Shown here in pieces: positions 1-6,180 of a DNA stretch of 19,575 nucleotides; position 1 is the first letter of the stretch, and every line of letters begins with the position of its first letter. Under the pieces are notes generated by a model. It had not been told where the DNA came from and searched no databases. It was given only the letters and a program-made list of their open reading frames with translations. This stretch comes from JAIOIW01 sp050304175 (GTDB lineage: Bacteria > Pseudomonadota > Alphaproteobacteria > Rhizobiales > Rhizobiaceae). The stretch is taken from the NCBI GenBank assembly GCA_050304175.1, contig JBNLDE010000253.1, positions 1-19,575 on the forward strand, read 5' to 3'. Made by a program: the position numbers and the translations under genes.

Positions 1-1
1 C

Positions 2-142
2 GAGGCCTGTCCGATGGACCAGGCGAAACAGGCGAAGTCGGTCGGCTTGTATGTCGGTTCGACGCGGGTGTTCGAAAAGGCGGGATTTGCAGAAGTTGCG
101 CTGCGGAAGCCGGGGCGGCCGCTGGTGCGGCTGGGCCTCTAG
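2..142 (+). CDS. GNAT family N-acetyltransferase, C-terminal fragment (5' end outside window)
   Basis: An open frame enters from the left edge and encodes 46 residues before a TAG at 140-142. The tail contains YVGSTRVFEKAGFAEV, the typical last helix and strand of a GNAT acetyltransferase (…FEKAGF-V…), where the acetyl-CoA-dependent fold ends. The substrate cannot be told from this fragment. Its stop codon lies on the other strand of the stop codon of the next gene: CTAG at 139-142 ends both genes, so they converge with no spacer. The family call rests only on this C-terminal motif, so it is moderate. Confidence 0.6.
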   Translation, partial: EACPMDQAKQAKSVGLYVGSTRVFEKAGFAEVALRKPGRPLVRLGL

Positions 143-798
143 AGGCCGATCCCGAGCGCCTCGGCGATTATCGTTTCGGCGGCGGCCCAGTTGTCGACCG
201 GCGAGACCCCCTCCGGCAGGGGGCCGAGCAGGCCGCGCATGCCCTCATGCGCCATCAGGTGGAACAGGGCAGCGCGCGGATAAGCGCCGGCGACAGAGAT
301 GTGGTTGTGGGGGATGTCATCGACGAAAGCCACCCCGGATGTGCGCTCGCCGGCGAGAAGAGCAACCGCCGGACCCTTGGCCCTCTCAGTTGTCACCAGG
401 GGGTGGGGGATCGCCAGCCTGTCCAGCAGGCGACGGCGACGATCGCGATAGGCATGCGGCATCGCCGTCAGCATGACGATTTCGGCGTGCTCGGCCAGGG
501 CCGAGATCGTTTCCGCCGCGCCGTCAGCGGCGTATTGCCAATCCTCCTGGGCGGCGAAAAAGCCGTCGAGAAGGGCGGAAACGGTATCCTGGGAGGCGAT
601 CTCGCCGGTTTCCTTCGCGACCACGTTTCCGGTCAGGCGGAACGATTCGGTCCTGAACGCGAACCCTTCGCCGTCTGCGAAGGCCGCAAACGGCCTGACG
701 AATTCCAGCACCACCTCGTCGACATCAAGAACCAGCAGCGGGCGAGTGTCACGGGCGAGCTCGCTGATCTGGCGCGCGGTTTCCGGATCGTCGCTCAT
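139..798 (-). CDS. HAD-like family protein, probable phosphatase
   Basis: This 219-residue protein carries all four HAD superfamily signatures in order: motif I LDVDEVV (D25, D27), motif II Thr111 in MLTAMP, motif III Lys141 in RAKGP, and motif IV FVDDIPHN (D160, D161). That points to a soluble Mg2+-dependent phosphohydrolase; the substrate is unknown. The ATG at 796-798 was chosen because it overlaps the upstream DUF3572 stop as ATGA, which indicates translational coupling, and because motif I then sits near the N terminus as usual. The frame is open further upstream to about 1197, but that stretch runs through the DUF3572 gene and reads as noise. The two genes probably form one transcript. 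Confidence 0.75.
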   Translation of the reverse strand: MSDDPETARQISELARDTRPLLVLDVDEVVLEFVRPFAAFADGEGFAFRTESFRLTGNVVAKETGEIASQDTVSALLDGFFAAQEDWQYAADGAAETISALAEHAEIVMLTAMPHAYRDRRRRLLDRLAIPHPLVTTERAKGPAVALLAGERTSGVAFVDDIPHNHISVAGAYPRAALFHLMAHEGMRGLLGPLPEGVSPVDNWAAAETIIAEALGIGL

Positions 799-1130
799 GT
801 GGAGATGTCGAAACTGTTGTCGCCGCCGGGCAGGGCGCGCCGCGCCTGTTGCACCGATGCCGGGTCTATTCCAGCGGCGGTGGTGAACGCCACCAGGCTC
901 GGCTCGTGGGCAAGAAGGAAATCGAGCACACCGGCCATGAAACCGGGCTCGGCCGCCGCTGCGCGAATTTCGGGCGCTTCGATACCGGTGATCGCCAGGA
1001 ACCTCGGCAGTAGATCCGGGTCGCCGGCAATGAATCCCAGCGCCGTAACCGCCAGCAGTTCCGCGTGTTCTCTCGATGGGGATGTTGCCAAGGCGTTGGT
1101 CCTTATTGCCGAGGCCCGGCATAATGCCAT
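795..1130 (-). CDS. DUF3572 family protein
   Basis: A 111-residue, largely helical small protein. The body from about residue 20 (HAELLAVTALGFIAGDPDLL) to the C terminus resembles the DUF3572 family, which is short, alphaproteobacterial and of unknown function. It is read divergently from divK. The ATG at 1128-1130 has no good ribosome-binding site. An in-frame TTG at 1089-1091 has AAGGA about 8 bases upstream and would remove 13 poorly conserved-looking residues, so the start is uncertain. The stop overlaps the start of the HAD-like gene (ATGA). No function is claimed. Confidence 0.72.
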   Translation of the reverse strand: MALCRASAIRTNALATSPSREHAELLAVTALGFIAGDPDLLPRFLAITGIEAPEIRAAAAEPGFMAGVLDFLLAHEPSLVAFTTAAGIDPASVQQARRALPGGDNSFDIST

Positions 1131-1199
1131 GGCGGCAGCGCTGCAAGGCCGGGATTGGGCAAGGATTGATAGACCGGGTTTGCGTTTCGTAAATCAAAT

Positions 1200-1220
1200 A
1201 ATGTTAGCGTTAATGTTGCG
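1200..1220. promoter_or_regulatory. Direct repeat in the divergent DUF3572/divK control region
   Basis: The 158-base gap between the divergent DUF3572 and divK starts must hold both promoters. It contains a tandem near-repeat, AATGTTAGCG (1200-1209) and AATGTTGCG (1212-1220), one helical turn apart and about 70 bases upstream of the divK ATG. Repeats on one helix face suit a transcription factor, but the motif matches no site I can name, and no canonical CtrA box (TTAA-N7-TTAA) is present. The functional role is inferred only. Confidence 0.25.
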
Positions 1221-1288
1221 ATGGCTGTTTTGGGTGCTCTCCCGTTGAAGGAAAGCGCCGATTTCGCCTGAACACGGGGACAAAGGCG

Positions 1289-1660
1289 ATGACAAAGAAA
1301 GTGATGATCGTGGAGGACAACGAGCTCAACATGAAGCTCTTTCGCGACCTGATCGAGGCCAGTGGCTACGAGACGGTGCGGACCCGCGACGGCCTCGAAG
1401 CCCTCGATCTTGCACGCCAGCACCGCCCCGATCTCATCCTGATGGATATCCAGCTTCCCGAGGTGTCAGGCCTCGAAGTCACGAAATGGCTGAAAGAGGA
1501 CGACGACCTCCACGCCATTCCGGTCATAGCGGTGACTGCGTTTGCGATGAAGGGCGATGAAGAGCGCATCCGCTCCGGCGGTTGCGAAGCCTATATCTCG
1601 AAGCCGATCTCGGTGCCCAAGTTCATCGAAACGATCAAGTCCTACTTGGGCGATGCCTGA
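1289..1660 (+). CDS. divK: Single-domain response regulator DivK
   Basis: A 123-residue stand-alone receiver domain. All the expected residues are present: acidic pair E9/D10, phosphoacceptor D53 in LMDIQLP, T83 and K105 in SKPIS. The sequence MTKKVMIVEDNELNMKLF and the 'GGCEAYISKPI' region are typical of DivK. In Caulobacter and rhizobia, DivK is phosphorylated or dephosphorylated by PleC/DivJ-type kinases and acts through DivL/CckA to lower CtrA activity, controlling division and polarity. There is no output domain, as expected. pleD follows 29 bases downstream on the same strand, so the two are probably co-transcribed. The start ATG is preceded by AAAGG close by; no alternative start fits. 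Confidence 0.97.
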   Translation: MTKKVMIVEDNELNMKLFRDLIEASGYETVRTRDGLEALDLARQHRPDLILMDIQLPEVSGLEVTKWLKEDDDLHAIPVIAVTAFAMKGDEERIRSGGCEAYISKPISVPKFIETIKSYLGDA

Positions 1661-1689
1661 CGTGACCGCGATGGAGACACAATAGCCCC

Positions 1690-3066
1690 ATGACAGCGCG
1701 AATTCTTGTCGTCGACGATGTTCCCGCCAATGTCCGCCTGCTGGAATCCCGGTTGCTTGCGGAGTATTTCGACGTCTTGACCGCTTCCAGCGGCGCTGAA
1801 GCCTTGGCGATCTGCGAGCAGGAGCGGGTCGACGTGGTTCTGCTCGATATCATGATGCCTGGAATGGACGGCTTCGAGGTATGCCGGCAGCTGAAAGCCG
1901 ATCCGCAAACAGAACATGTTCCGGTTGTCATGGTCACGGCCCTGGACCAGCCCGCCGACCGCGTCCGCGGGCTTGAGGTTGGCGCCGACGATTTCCTGAC
2001 CAAGCCGGTCAACGATCTGCAGCTCATGACCCGTGTGAAGAGTCTCGTGCGGCTTAAGACACTGACCGACGAATTGCGTCTGCGCGCCGCGACCACGCGT
2101 AATATCGGCCTTGAGGAGCTCCTCAACAGCCGTACGCAGGTCGATGGCGATAAGCTGGCGTCTGTGCTGCTGGTCGAACACCGGCGTGCCTCGGCCGAAA
2201 AGCTCGCCGCCGCACTGGAGGGTGTGGTTCACCTGACCCATGTCGACGATCCGCAGCAGGGCTTTTTCGACGCGGTGAACGGCACGTTCGATACGGTGCT
2301 GATCTCGACCGGCCGCGAAGGGTTCGATCCGCTGCGCACCTGCTCGCAATTGCGCTCGACCGATCGCACGCGTTTTACGCCGATCATCCTGATCGCCGAT
2401 GCCGACGAGGATGAGGTCGTGATGCGGGCACTTGATCTTGGCATCAATGACTATGTCACGCGCCCGGTGGACGTGCAGGAGCTGAAGGCGCGACTGATGA
2501 CCCAGGTGAGGCGCAAGCGCTACAATGAGGGACTGCGCGCGTCGGTCGCCGAAACAATCGAAATGGCGGTGACCGACCCGCTAACCGGGTTGCACAACAG
2601 GCGCTATCTCGACAGCCATTTGCACACGCTCTTCGACCGGGCACGGACGCGCGGGCGGCCGCTTTCGGTGATGATCATCGATCTTGACCGGTTCAAGTCG
2701 ATCAATGACAGCTGGGGGCACGAGGCCGGTGACATGGTGTTGCGCGAGTTCGCCGGACGGGTCCGGCGCAGCGTGCGCGGCATTGACCTGGCTTGCCGCT
2801 ATGGCGGAGAGGAATTCGTCATCGCCATGCCCGACACCGAAGGTGCGATCGGGCATAAGGTGGCGGAGCGCCTGCGGCGCGATATTGAAGGCGAAGCCTT
2901 TGCGATCGGTGGCGACCGAAAGGCGATCGACGTCACGATCTCGGTCGGTGTCGCGTCGTTGAGGCCGGGAAGTGACAGCGTCGCCGATTTGATGAAGCGC
3001 GCTGACACCGCGCTCTACGAAGCCAAAAACACCGGCCGCAACAAGGTCGTCGCGCAAGCGGCCTGA
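1690..3066 (+). CDS. pleD: Response regulator / diguanylate cyclase PleD
   Basis: 458 residues with REC-REC-GGDEF architecture. REC1 (about 1-120) has D9/D10, phosphoacceptor D53 in LLDIMMPG, T83 and K105 in LTKP. REC2 (about 155-275) looks degenerate: no Asp sits at the acceptor position (DTVLISTG, about 201-208) and the conserved Lys is Arg258 in VTRP, as expected for the PleD adaptor receiver. The GGDEF domain (about 290-458) has an intact active site GGEEF (372-376) and an upstream inhibitory I-site RGID (363-366), so it should synthesise c-di-GMP from two GTP and be product-inhibited. In Caulobacter, PleD controls the swarmer-to-stalked transition. GGAG lies 13 bases before the ATG. It is probably in one transcript with divK. 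Confidence 0.97.
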   Translation: MTARILVVDDVPANVRLLESRLLAEYFDVLTASSGAEALAICEQERVDVVLLDIMMPGMDGFEVCRQLKADPQTEHVPVVMVTALDQPADRVRGLEVGADDFLTKPVNDLQLMTRVKSLVRLKTLTDELRLRAATTRNIGLEELLNSRTQVDGDKLASVLLVEHRRASAEKLAAALEGVVHLTHVDDPQQGFFDAVNGTFDTVLISTGREGFDPLRTCSQLRSTDRTRFTPIILIADADEDEVVMRALDLGINDYVTRPVDVQELKARLMTQVRRKRYNEGLRASVAETIEMAVTDPLTGLHNRRYLDSHLHTLFDRARTRGRPLSVMIIDLDRFKSINDSWGHEAGDMVLREFAGRVRRSVRGIDLACRYGGEEFVIAMPDTEGAIGHKVAERLRRDIEGEAFAIGGDRKAIDVTISVGVASLRPGSDSVADLMKRADTALYEAKNTGRNKVVAQAA

Positions 3067-3102
3067 CTGTTTCTCGAGAGACCTATTTCAGTTGGAATTC
3101 GT

Positions 3103-3127
3103 GACGGCGCGCCTGGGCGCGGCCGTC
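3103..3127 (+). terminator. GC-rich hairpin after pleD, possible terminator
   Basis: About 35 bases after the pleD stop, GACGGCGCGCC faces GGCGCGGCCGTC across a very short loop, giving a stem of about ten pairs with one bulged G. No T-run follows (AGCGCG), so it is not a classical intrinsic terminator. It may mark the 3' end of the divK-pleD transcript or protect it from nucleases. Confidence 0.35.
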
Positions 3128-3419
3128 AGCGCGTTTACCAAACTGACAAGGATTCGAGCGCCAAGGTTAAGAAAGTGTTGATTTCCCAGCCGTTTTGAAC
3201 AAGTCTAGCCGGTGAACGGGGCATGGGCGGACGGATGGATTTCCGCTGCGCAATATGACCCCACTTACACCCCATGATGCTCAGGTCCGCCGCATCTCCT
3301 GGGTCCGTGGGGTGGGCCGGCTGGCCCTGGCGTATAGTGGCCTCCTCGTACCGCTGCCAGCAGCCAGTCGGCCCCCACTATTCTTCATCAAATCAAAGAA
3401 TTGCGAGTTTTTTTCGCGC

Positions 3420-3448
3420 AAAACAAAAGCGCCGCCAAAGGCGGCGCT
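3420..3448 (-). terminator. Rho-independent terminator of rpmG
   Basis: Read on the minus strand, 22 bases after the rpmG stop, a perfect 9-pair stem AGCGCCGCC / GGCGGCGCT with a 3-base loop (3428-3448) is followed by TTTTGTTTT (3428 down to 3420). This is a textbook intrinsic terminator oriented for rpmG. It is not bidirectional, since no T-run follows on the plus strand. Confidence 0.9.
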
Positions 3449-3470
3449 CGTCGTCCAGCTGATGACCGGA

Positions 3471-3638
3471 TTATTTGATCTTGGCTTCCTTGAAGTCAAC
3501 GTGCTTCTTGGCAACCGGATCGTATTTGCGCATCGACATCTTCTCGGTCATCGTGCGGCTGTTCTTCTTGGTCACATAGAAGAATCCGGTGTCGGCTGTG
3601 GAGAGAAGCTTGATCTTGATGGTCGTTGCCTTGGCCAT
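3471..3638 (-). CDS. rpmG: 50S ribosomal protein L33 (cysteine-free type)
   Basis: A 55-residue basic protein beginning MAKATTIKIKLLSTADTGFF and ending in the L33 signature (KYDPVAKKHVDFKEAKIK). It is a component of the large ribosomal subunit near the E site. No CxxC pairs are present, so this is the zinc-independent form, as is usual in alphaproteobacteria. GGAAC lies about 8 bases before the ATG. It is monocistronic: a candidate promoter sits between it and the MFS gene upstream, and a strong terminator follows. The length is normal for the family. Confidence 0.97.
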   Translation of the reverse strand: MAKATTIKIKLLSTADTGFFYVTKKNSRTMTEKMSMRKYDPVAKKHVDFKEAKIK

Positions 3639-3715
3639 GGGTTTGTTCCGTTTGTCTTGAATTGCACCGCATGCCAGTGGGTTGTCCGAGCCCGGCGCGG
3701 AAATCGTGTGCGCGA

Positions 3716-3743
3716 CACATACGGATCGTACCGTGAAAGTCAA
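3716..3743 (-). promoter_or_regulatory. Candidate sigma70-type promoter of rpmG
   Basis: On the minus strand, TTGACT (3743-3738) and TATGTG (3721-3716) are separated by 16 bases, about 78 bases upstream of the rpmG ATG. The -35 lies just beyond the MFS stop codon, so rpmG can be transcribed independently of the topA operon. The -10 is imperfect, and start-site mapping would settle it. Confidence 0.45.
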
Positions 3744-3750
3744 GTCTGTC

Positions 3751-4977
3751 CTAGCGTTGCCTGACGAAAGCGACCCTGAAATACGCCAGAACAAGGTAGA
3801 CAGCGAAGAAAACGGCCAGGACGTGGGCAAATCCCTGCGGGCCGGCGACGTCCATTCCAAGACCGATAGTCCACGGGCCGACCAGCATGCCCAGCGCATA
3901 ACAGAACACGAATGCGGCGTTGGCCGAGGCGAGATCGAGGCCCCGTAATTGCGACCCGAGATGCGCGAGGCCGACGGTGTAGAGGCCCGCGACAACGCCG
4001 CCCCAGACGAACAGCATCGCGGCCATGGCCAGCCAACTTGCGGACAGGAAAGGCAGGGCGAGCATACCCACGAGTCCCGCCGCCGCGCATGCGATCAGCA
4101 GCAGGCGCCGGTCGCCGAGGCGGTCGCTGAGAAAACCGAGCGGGATCTGCAGCAAGACATTGCCGAGCCCGACCATGGTCAGGAGCATGGCGGAGTTGGC
4201 CTCGTTCTGGCCAATTTGCAGACCATAGACGGGCAACAAAGCGAAGCCGCCGGTTTCAACCGCGCCGAACACGAAGACTGCTGCCGTGGCCGTGGGAACC
4301 GAAAGAAGGTGACGTGCGAAGCCGAGATAGCCGCCCGCGCTTTCACCTTCGAAGCCGGGTGAAACGCGCCACGCGGCCATGACCGGGACCGCGGCTGTCA
4401 CGATCAGGGCGATACCGATGCCGAAAGGGGCGAAACCCTGGCTGCCAACCTTGGCGAATATCCACGGGCCGGCGGCAAAGCCGAGCGAAAGCACCGTCGC
4501 ATAGATCCCCAAAACCATTCCACGCCGTGTCGGCGGGGCGGAATGATTGATCCAGAACTCCGAGAGGATGAACAGGACCGTCAATGCAAAATGGAGCCCG
4601 ATGCGCAGCAGGAACCAGGTCCAGAAGCCGTCGGCGAGATAGAAGCCTGCGAATGAGACGGCGCCAAGTGCGATCATGGCCAGCATGGAGGGAACAACGC
4701 CGAAGCGCGCCGCGATCGGGGTGGCAAACGGGGCCGCCGCGATCGAGGCGAAACCCGCGGCAGCCGTGTTCAGTCCGATTTCGCCGGCCGAAAAACCGCG
4801 GCTCTCCAGAAGGAAGGACAACAGGGGAATGCCGAGGCCGATCGCTATCCCGACCACCGATATCGCAGAAATCGCAGCCGCGAGCGGAATGATGTGGACG
4901 TGGCCGTCGGGGGCCAGGACTTCCTGTTCCGTTCCGGTGTCCGCCCTGTCGGCTGCTTTCAAATCCCCGACAGCCAT
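3751..4977 (-). CDS. MFS transporter
   Basis: A 408-residue integral membrane protein with about 12 hydrophobic segments, typical of the major facilitator superfamily. A loop motif resembling the MFS signature, GFLSDRLGDRR, follows a segment in the C-terminal half, and an equivalent APFATPIAARFG lies in the N-terminal half. The N terminus carries about 30 hydrophilic residues before the first membrane segment (IIPLAAAISAISVVGIAIG). It probably sits in the inner membrane as a proton-driven permease or efflux pump; the substrate is not predictable. It starts 8 bases after the NUDIX stop and is the last gene of the topA operon. No strong ribosome-binding site is visible, so translation may be coupled to NUDIX. 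Confidence 0.85.
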   Translation of the reverse strand: MAVGDLKAADRADTGTEQEVLAPDGHVHIIPLAAAISAISVVGIAIGLGIPLLSFLLESRGFSAGEIGLNTAAAGFASIAAAPFATPIAARFGVVPSMLAMIALGAVSFAGFYLADGFWTWFLLRIGLHFALTVLFILSEFWINHSAPPTRRGMVLGIYATVLSLGFAAGPWIFAKVGSQGFAPFGIGIALIVTAAVPVMAAWRVSPGFEGESAGGYLGFARHLLSVPTATAAVFVFGAVETGGFALLPVYGLQIGQNEANSAMLLTMVGLGNVLLQIPLGFLSDRLGDRRLLLIACAAAGLVGMLALPFLSASWLAMAAMLFVWGGVVAGLYTVGLAHLGSQLRGLDLASANAAFVFCYALGMLVGPWTIGLGMDVAGPQGFAHVLAVFFAVYLVLAYFRVAFVRQR

Positions 4978-4985
4978 CGCGAGGC

Positions 4986-5729
4986 CTACAAGGTATCGCG
5001 CAGGAAACGGCCGTGTCGCATTCGGTAAAACGAAACGTCCGCACCAGGTTTCAAGTCCGGATCAGTTGCCAACCGCTTTTGGAGTTCTTCGAGAACCGTG
5101 CGGGTGATCAGCGGGATGTCCGCTTCCTTGGCCTCATCGAACTCGAGCCACATCAGTTCCTCCAGTTCGTGTGTCGGACCGCCATCCGGCAATTCAAGCG
5201 CCACGCTGTCGCGCCAGGCCGCCAGAAAGCGGGTGTCGAAACGGCGCACCCGTCCCGGCGGCGTGATCGCGCGGGCGACGAACCGCAAGCCTTCCAACGA
5301 TGGGGCAACACGATGTTCGACGAATCCCTGCCAGTCCGCCGGGCGGGCCGAATAGTCCTGGCGCCGCCCGATCAGGATGCCGGCTTCCTCATAGGTTTCG
5401 CGGATCGCCGACATGGCGACAGCGCGGGCGCGGACCGGCGTGAAGCGAGCCGTTGTTGCCGCGGTGAGCTTGGCCATTTCGGCGGCATGCAGGTCGTCCG
5501 CTGCCGGTACGCGTCCGTCCGCCGGGTCGGTACGCCCACCGGGAAACACGAACTTGCCGGGCATGAAAGCGTGCCTGTGATGGCGCTTGCCGAGCAATAC
5601 GCGCGGACGGGAACCAGTACGATCGAGCAGCAGAAGCGTCGCTGCGTCGCGCGGGCGCAACGGGCCTTTGCCGAGGGCGAAATCCTTGGATTCCGCCTTG
5701 TCTATCTGGGCGCGCGTCAAACCGTCCAT
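4986..5729 (-). CDS. NUDIX hydrolase
   Basis: 247 residues. The NUDIX core is present as FPGG (62-65) and RETYEEAG (110-117), the REx2EExG catalytic helix that binds Mg2+. About 45 residues separate GG from RE, an enlarged NUDIX box like that of the NUDT19-type subgroup rather than the compact 23-residue box. It hydrolyses some nucleoside diphosphate-X compound; the substrate is unknown. ATG at 5727-5729 (MDGLTRAQ…) was chosen: it follows the DUF983 stop by 7 bases, with GGA-rich sequence upstream, while the longer frame would overlap DUF983. It is in an operon with DUF983 upstream and MFS downstream. Confidence 0.85.
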   Translation of the reverse strand: MDGLTRAQIDKAESKDFALGKGPLRPRDAATLLLLDRTGSRPRVLLGKRHHRHAFMPGKFVFPGGRTDPADGRVPAADDLHAAEMAKLTAATTARFTPVRARAVAMSAIRETYEEAGILIGRRQDYSARPADWQGFVEHRVAPSLEGLRFVARAITPPGRVRRFDTRFLAAWRDSVALELPDGGPTHELEELMWLEFDEAKEADIPLITRTVLEELQKRLATDPDLKPGADVSFYRMRHGRFLRDTL

Positions 5730-5736
5730 GTTGTTT

Positions 5737-6180
5737 TCAGTCCACTTCCGGGTGTGTTTCCATGGCGTCATCGTTGCCGCCGAATCCATGCATGTAAAGC
5801 GCCCATTGCAAACCGACGACCGCGCCCTTGACCGGGCGCAACAGGGCGATTGCGGCGATAATGGTCAGGGGTACCCATATCGCCAGGTGTTGCCAATTCG
5901 AAAGCGGGATAACGCGATCCAGGCTCATGAACCCGCCGACCATCAGGTGGCCGACGATCAGAATCACCAGATAAGCCGGCAGATCGTCGGCGCGGTGGTG
6001 ATGGATTTCCTCGTCGCATACCGCACAGGCGTCGACAGTCTTTACGAACCCGTCAAACAGTTTGCCTTCGCCGCAATTCGGACAGCAGCCGCGCGCGCCT
6101 TTCGCCATCGCTTCACGGACTGGCCGGGCCGGGCGTCCGCTCTGCAATTCGCCACCATAACGGTGCAATTCATGGCTCAT
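5737..6180 (-). CDS. DUF983 family membrane protein with zinc-ribbon-like cysteines
   Basis: 147 residues. An N-terminal CxxC pair of motifs, CCPNCG (32-37) and CAVC (52-55), suggests a small zinc ribbon. It is followed by HHHRADDLPAY and two membrane segments (about 68-86 and 98-115), and a short acidic tail. This is the DUF983 arrangement; the biochemical function is unknown. Its ATG overlaps the rnr stop (ATGA at 6177-6180), and NUDIX starts 7 bases after its stop, so it belongs to the topA-rnr operon. The cysteine spacing and two-helix topology make the family call solid. Confidence 0.85.
   Translation of the reverse strand: MSHELHRYGGELQSGRPARPVREAMAKGARGCCPNCGEGKLFDGFVKTVDACAVCDEEIHHHRADDLPAYLVILIVGHLMVGGFMSLDRVIPLSNWQHLAIWVPLTIIAAIALLRPVKGAVVGLQWALYMHGFGGNDDAMETHPEVD

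Larger units (their letters stand above)
3067..3470. other. 404-base gene-free interval with nested inverted repeats; candidate structured RNA at 3256-3414
   Basis: No frame here looks coding on either strand. After the hairpin at 3103-3127, a cluster of inverted repeats is visible. ACCCCAC (3258-3264) pairs with GTGGGGT (3307-3313), enclosing CAGG/CCTG. ATAGTGG (3334-3340) pairs with CCACTAT (3375-3381). ATTCTT (3380-3385) pairs with AAGAAT (3396-3401), followed by T7 at 3408-3414. GTGGGG at 3307 could alternatively pair with CCCCCAC near 3372-3378, giving competing folds. This could be a small RNA on the + strand ending at the T7, a processed 3' UTR of pleD, or a remnant palindromic repeat. 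It matches no RNA family I can name. Confidence 0.3.

Noticed and set aside
3284..3300. SRP RNA (ffs) suggested by CAGGTCC in the pleD-rpmG gap
   Set aside because: The conserved core following GTCAGGTCC (GGAAGGAAGCAGC-like) is absent, and the pairing pattern does not fit the SRP hairpin.
3250..3313. Insertion-sequence end (paired TGGGGT repeats on the minus strand, TGGGGTCATATTG-like)
   Set aside because: It looks vaguely like IS21-type multiple terminal repeats, but there is no transposase remnant, no second end and no target duplication, so it is left as an unexplained inverted-repeat region.
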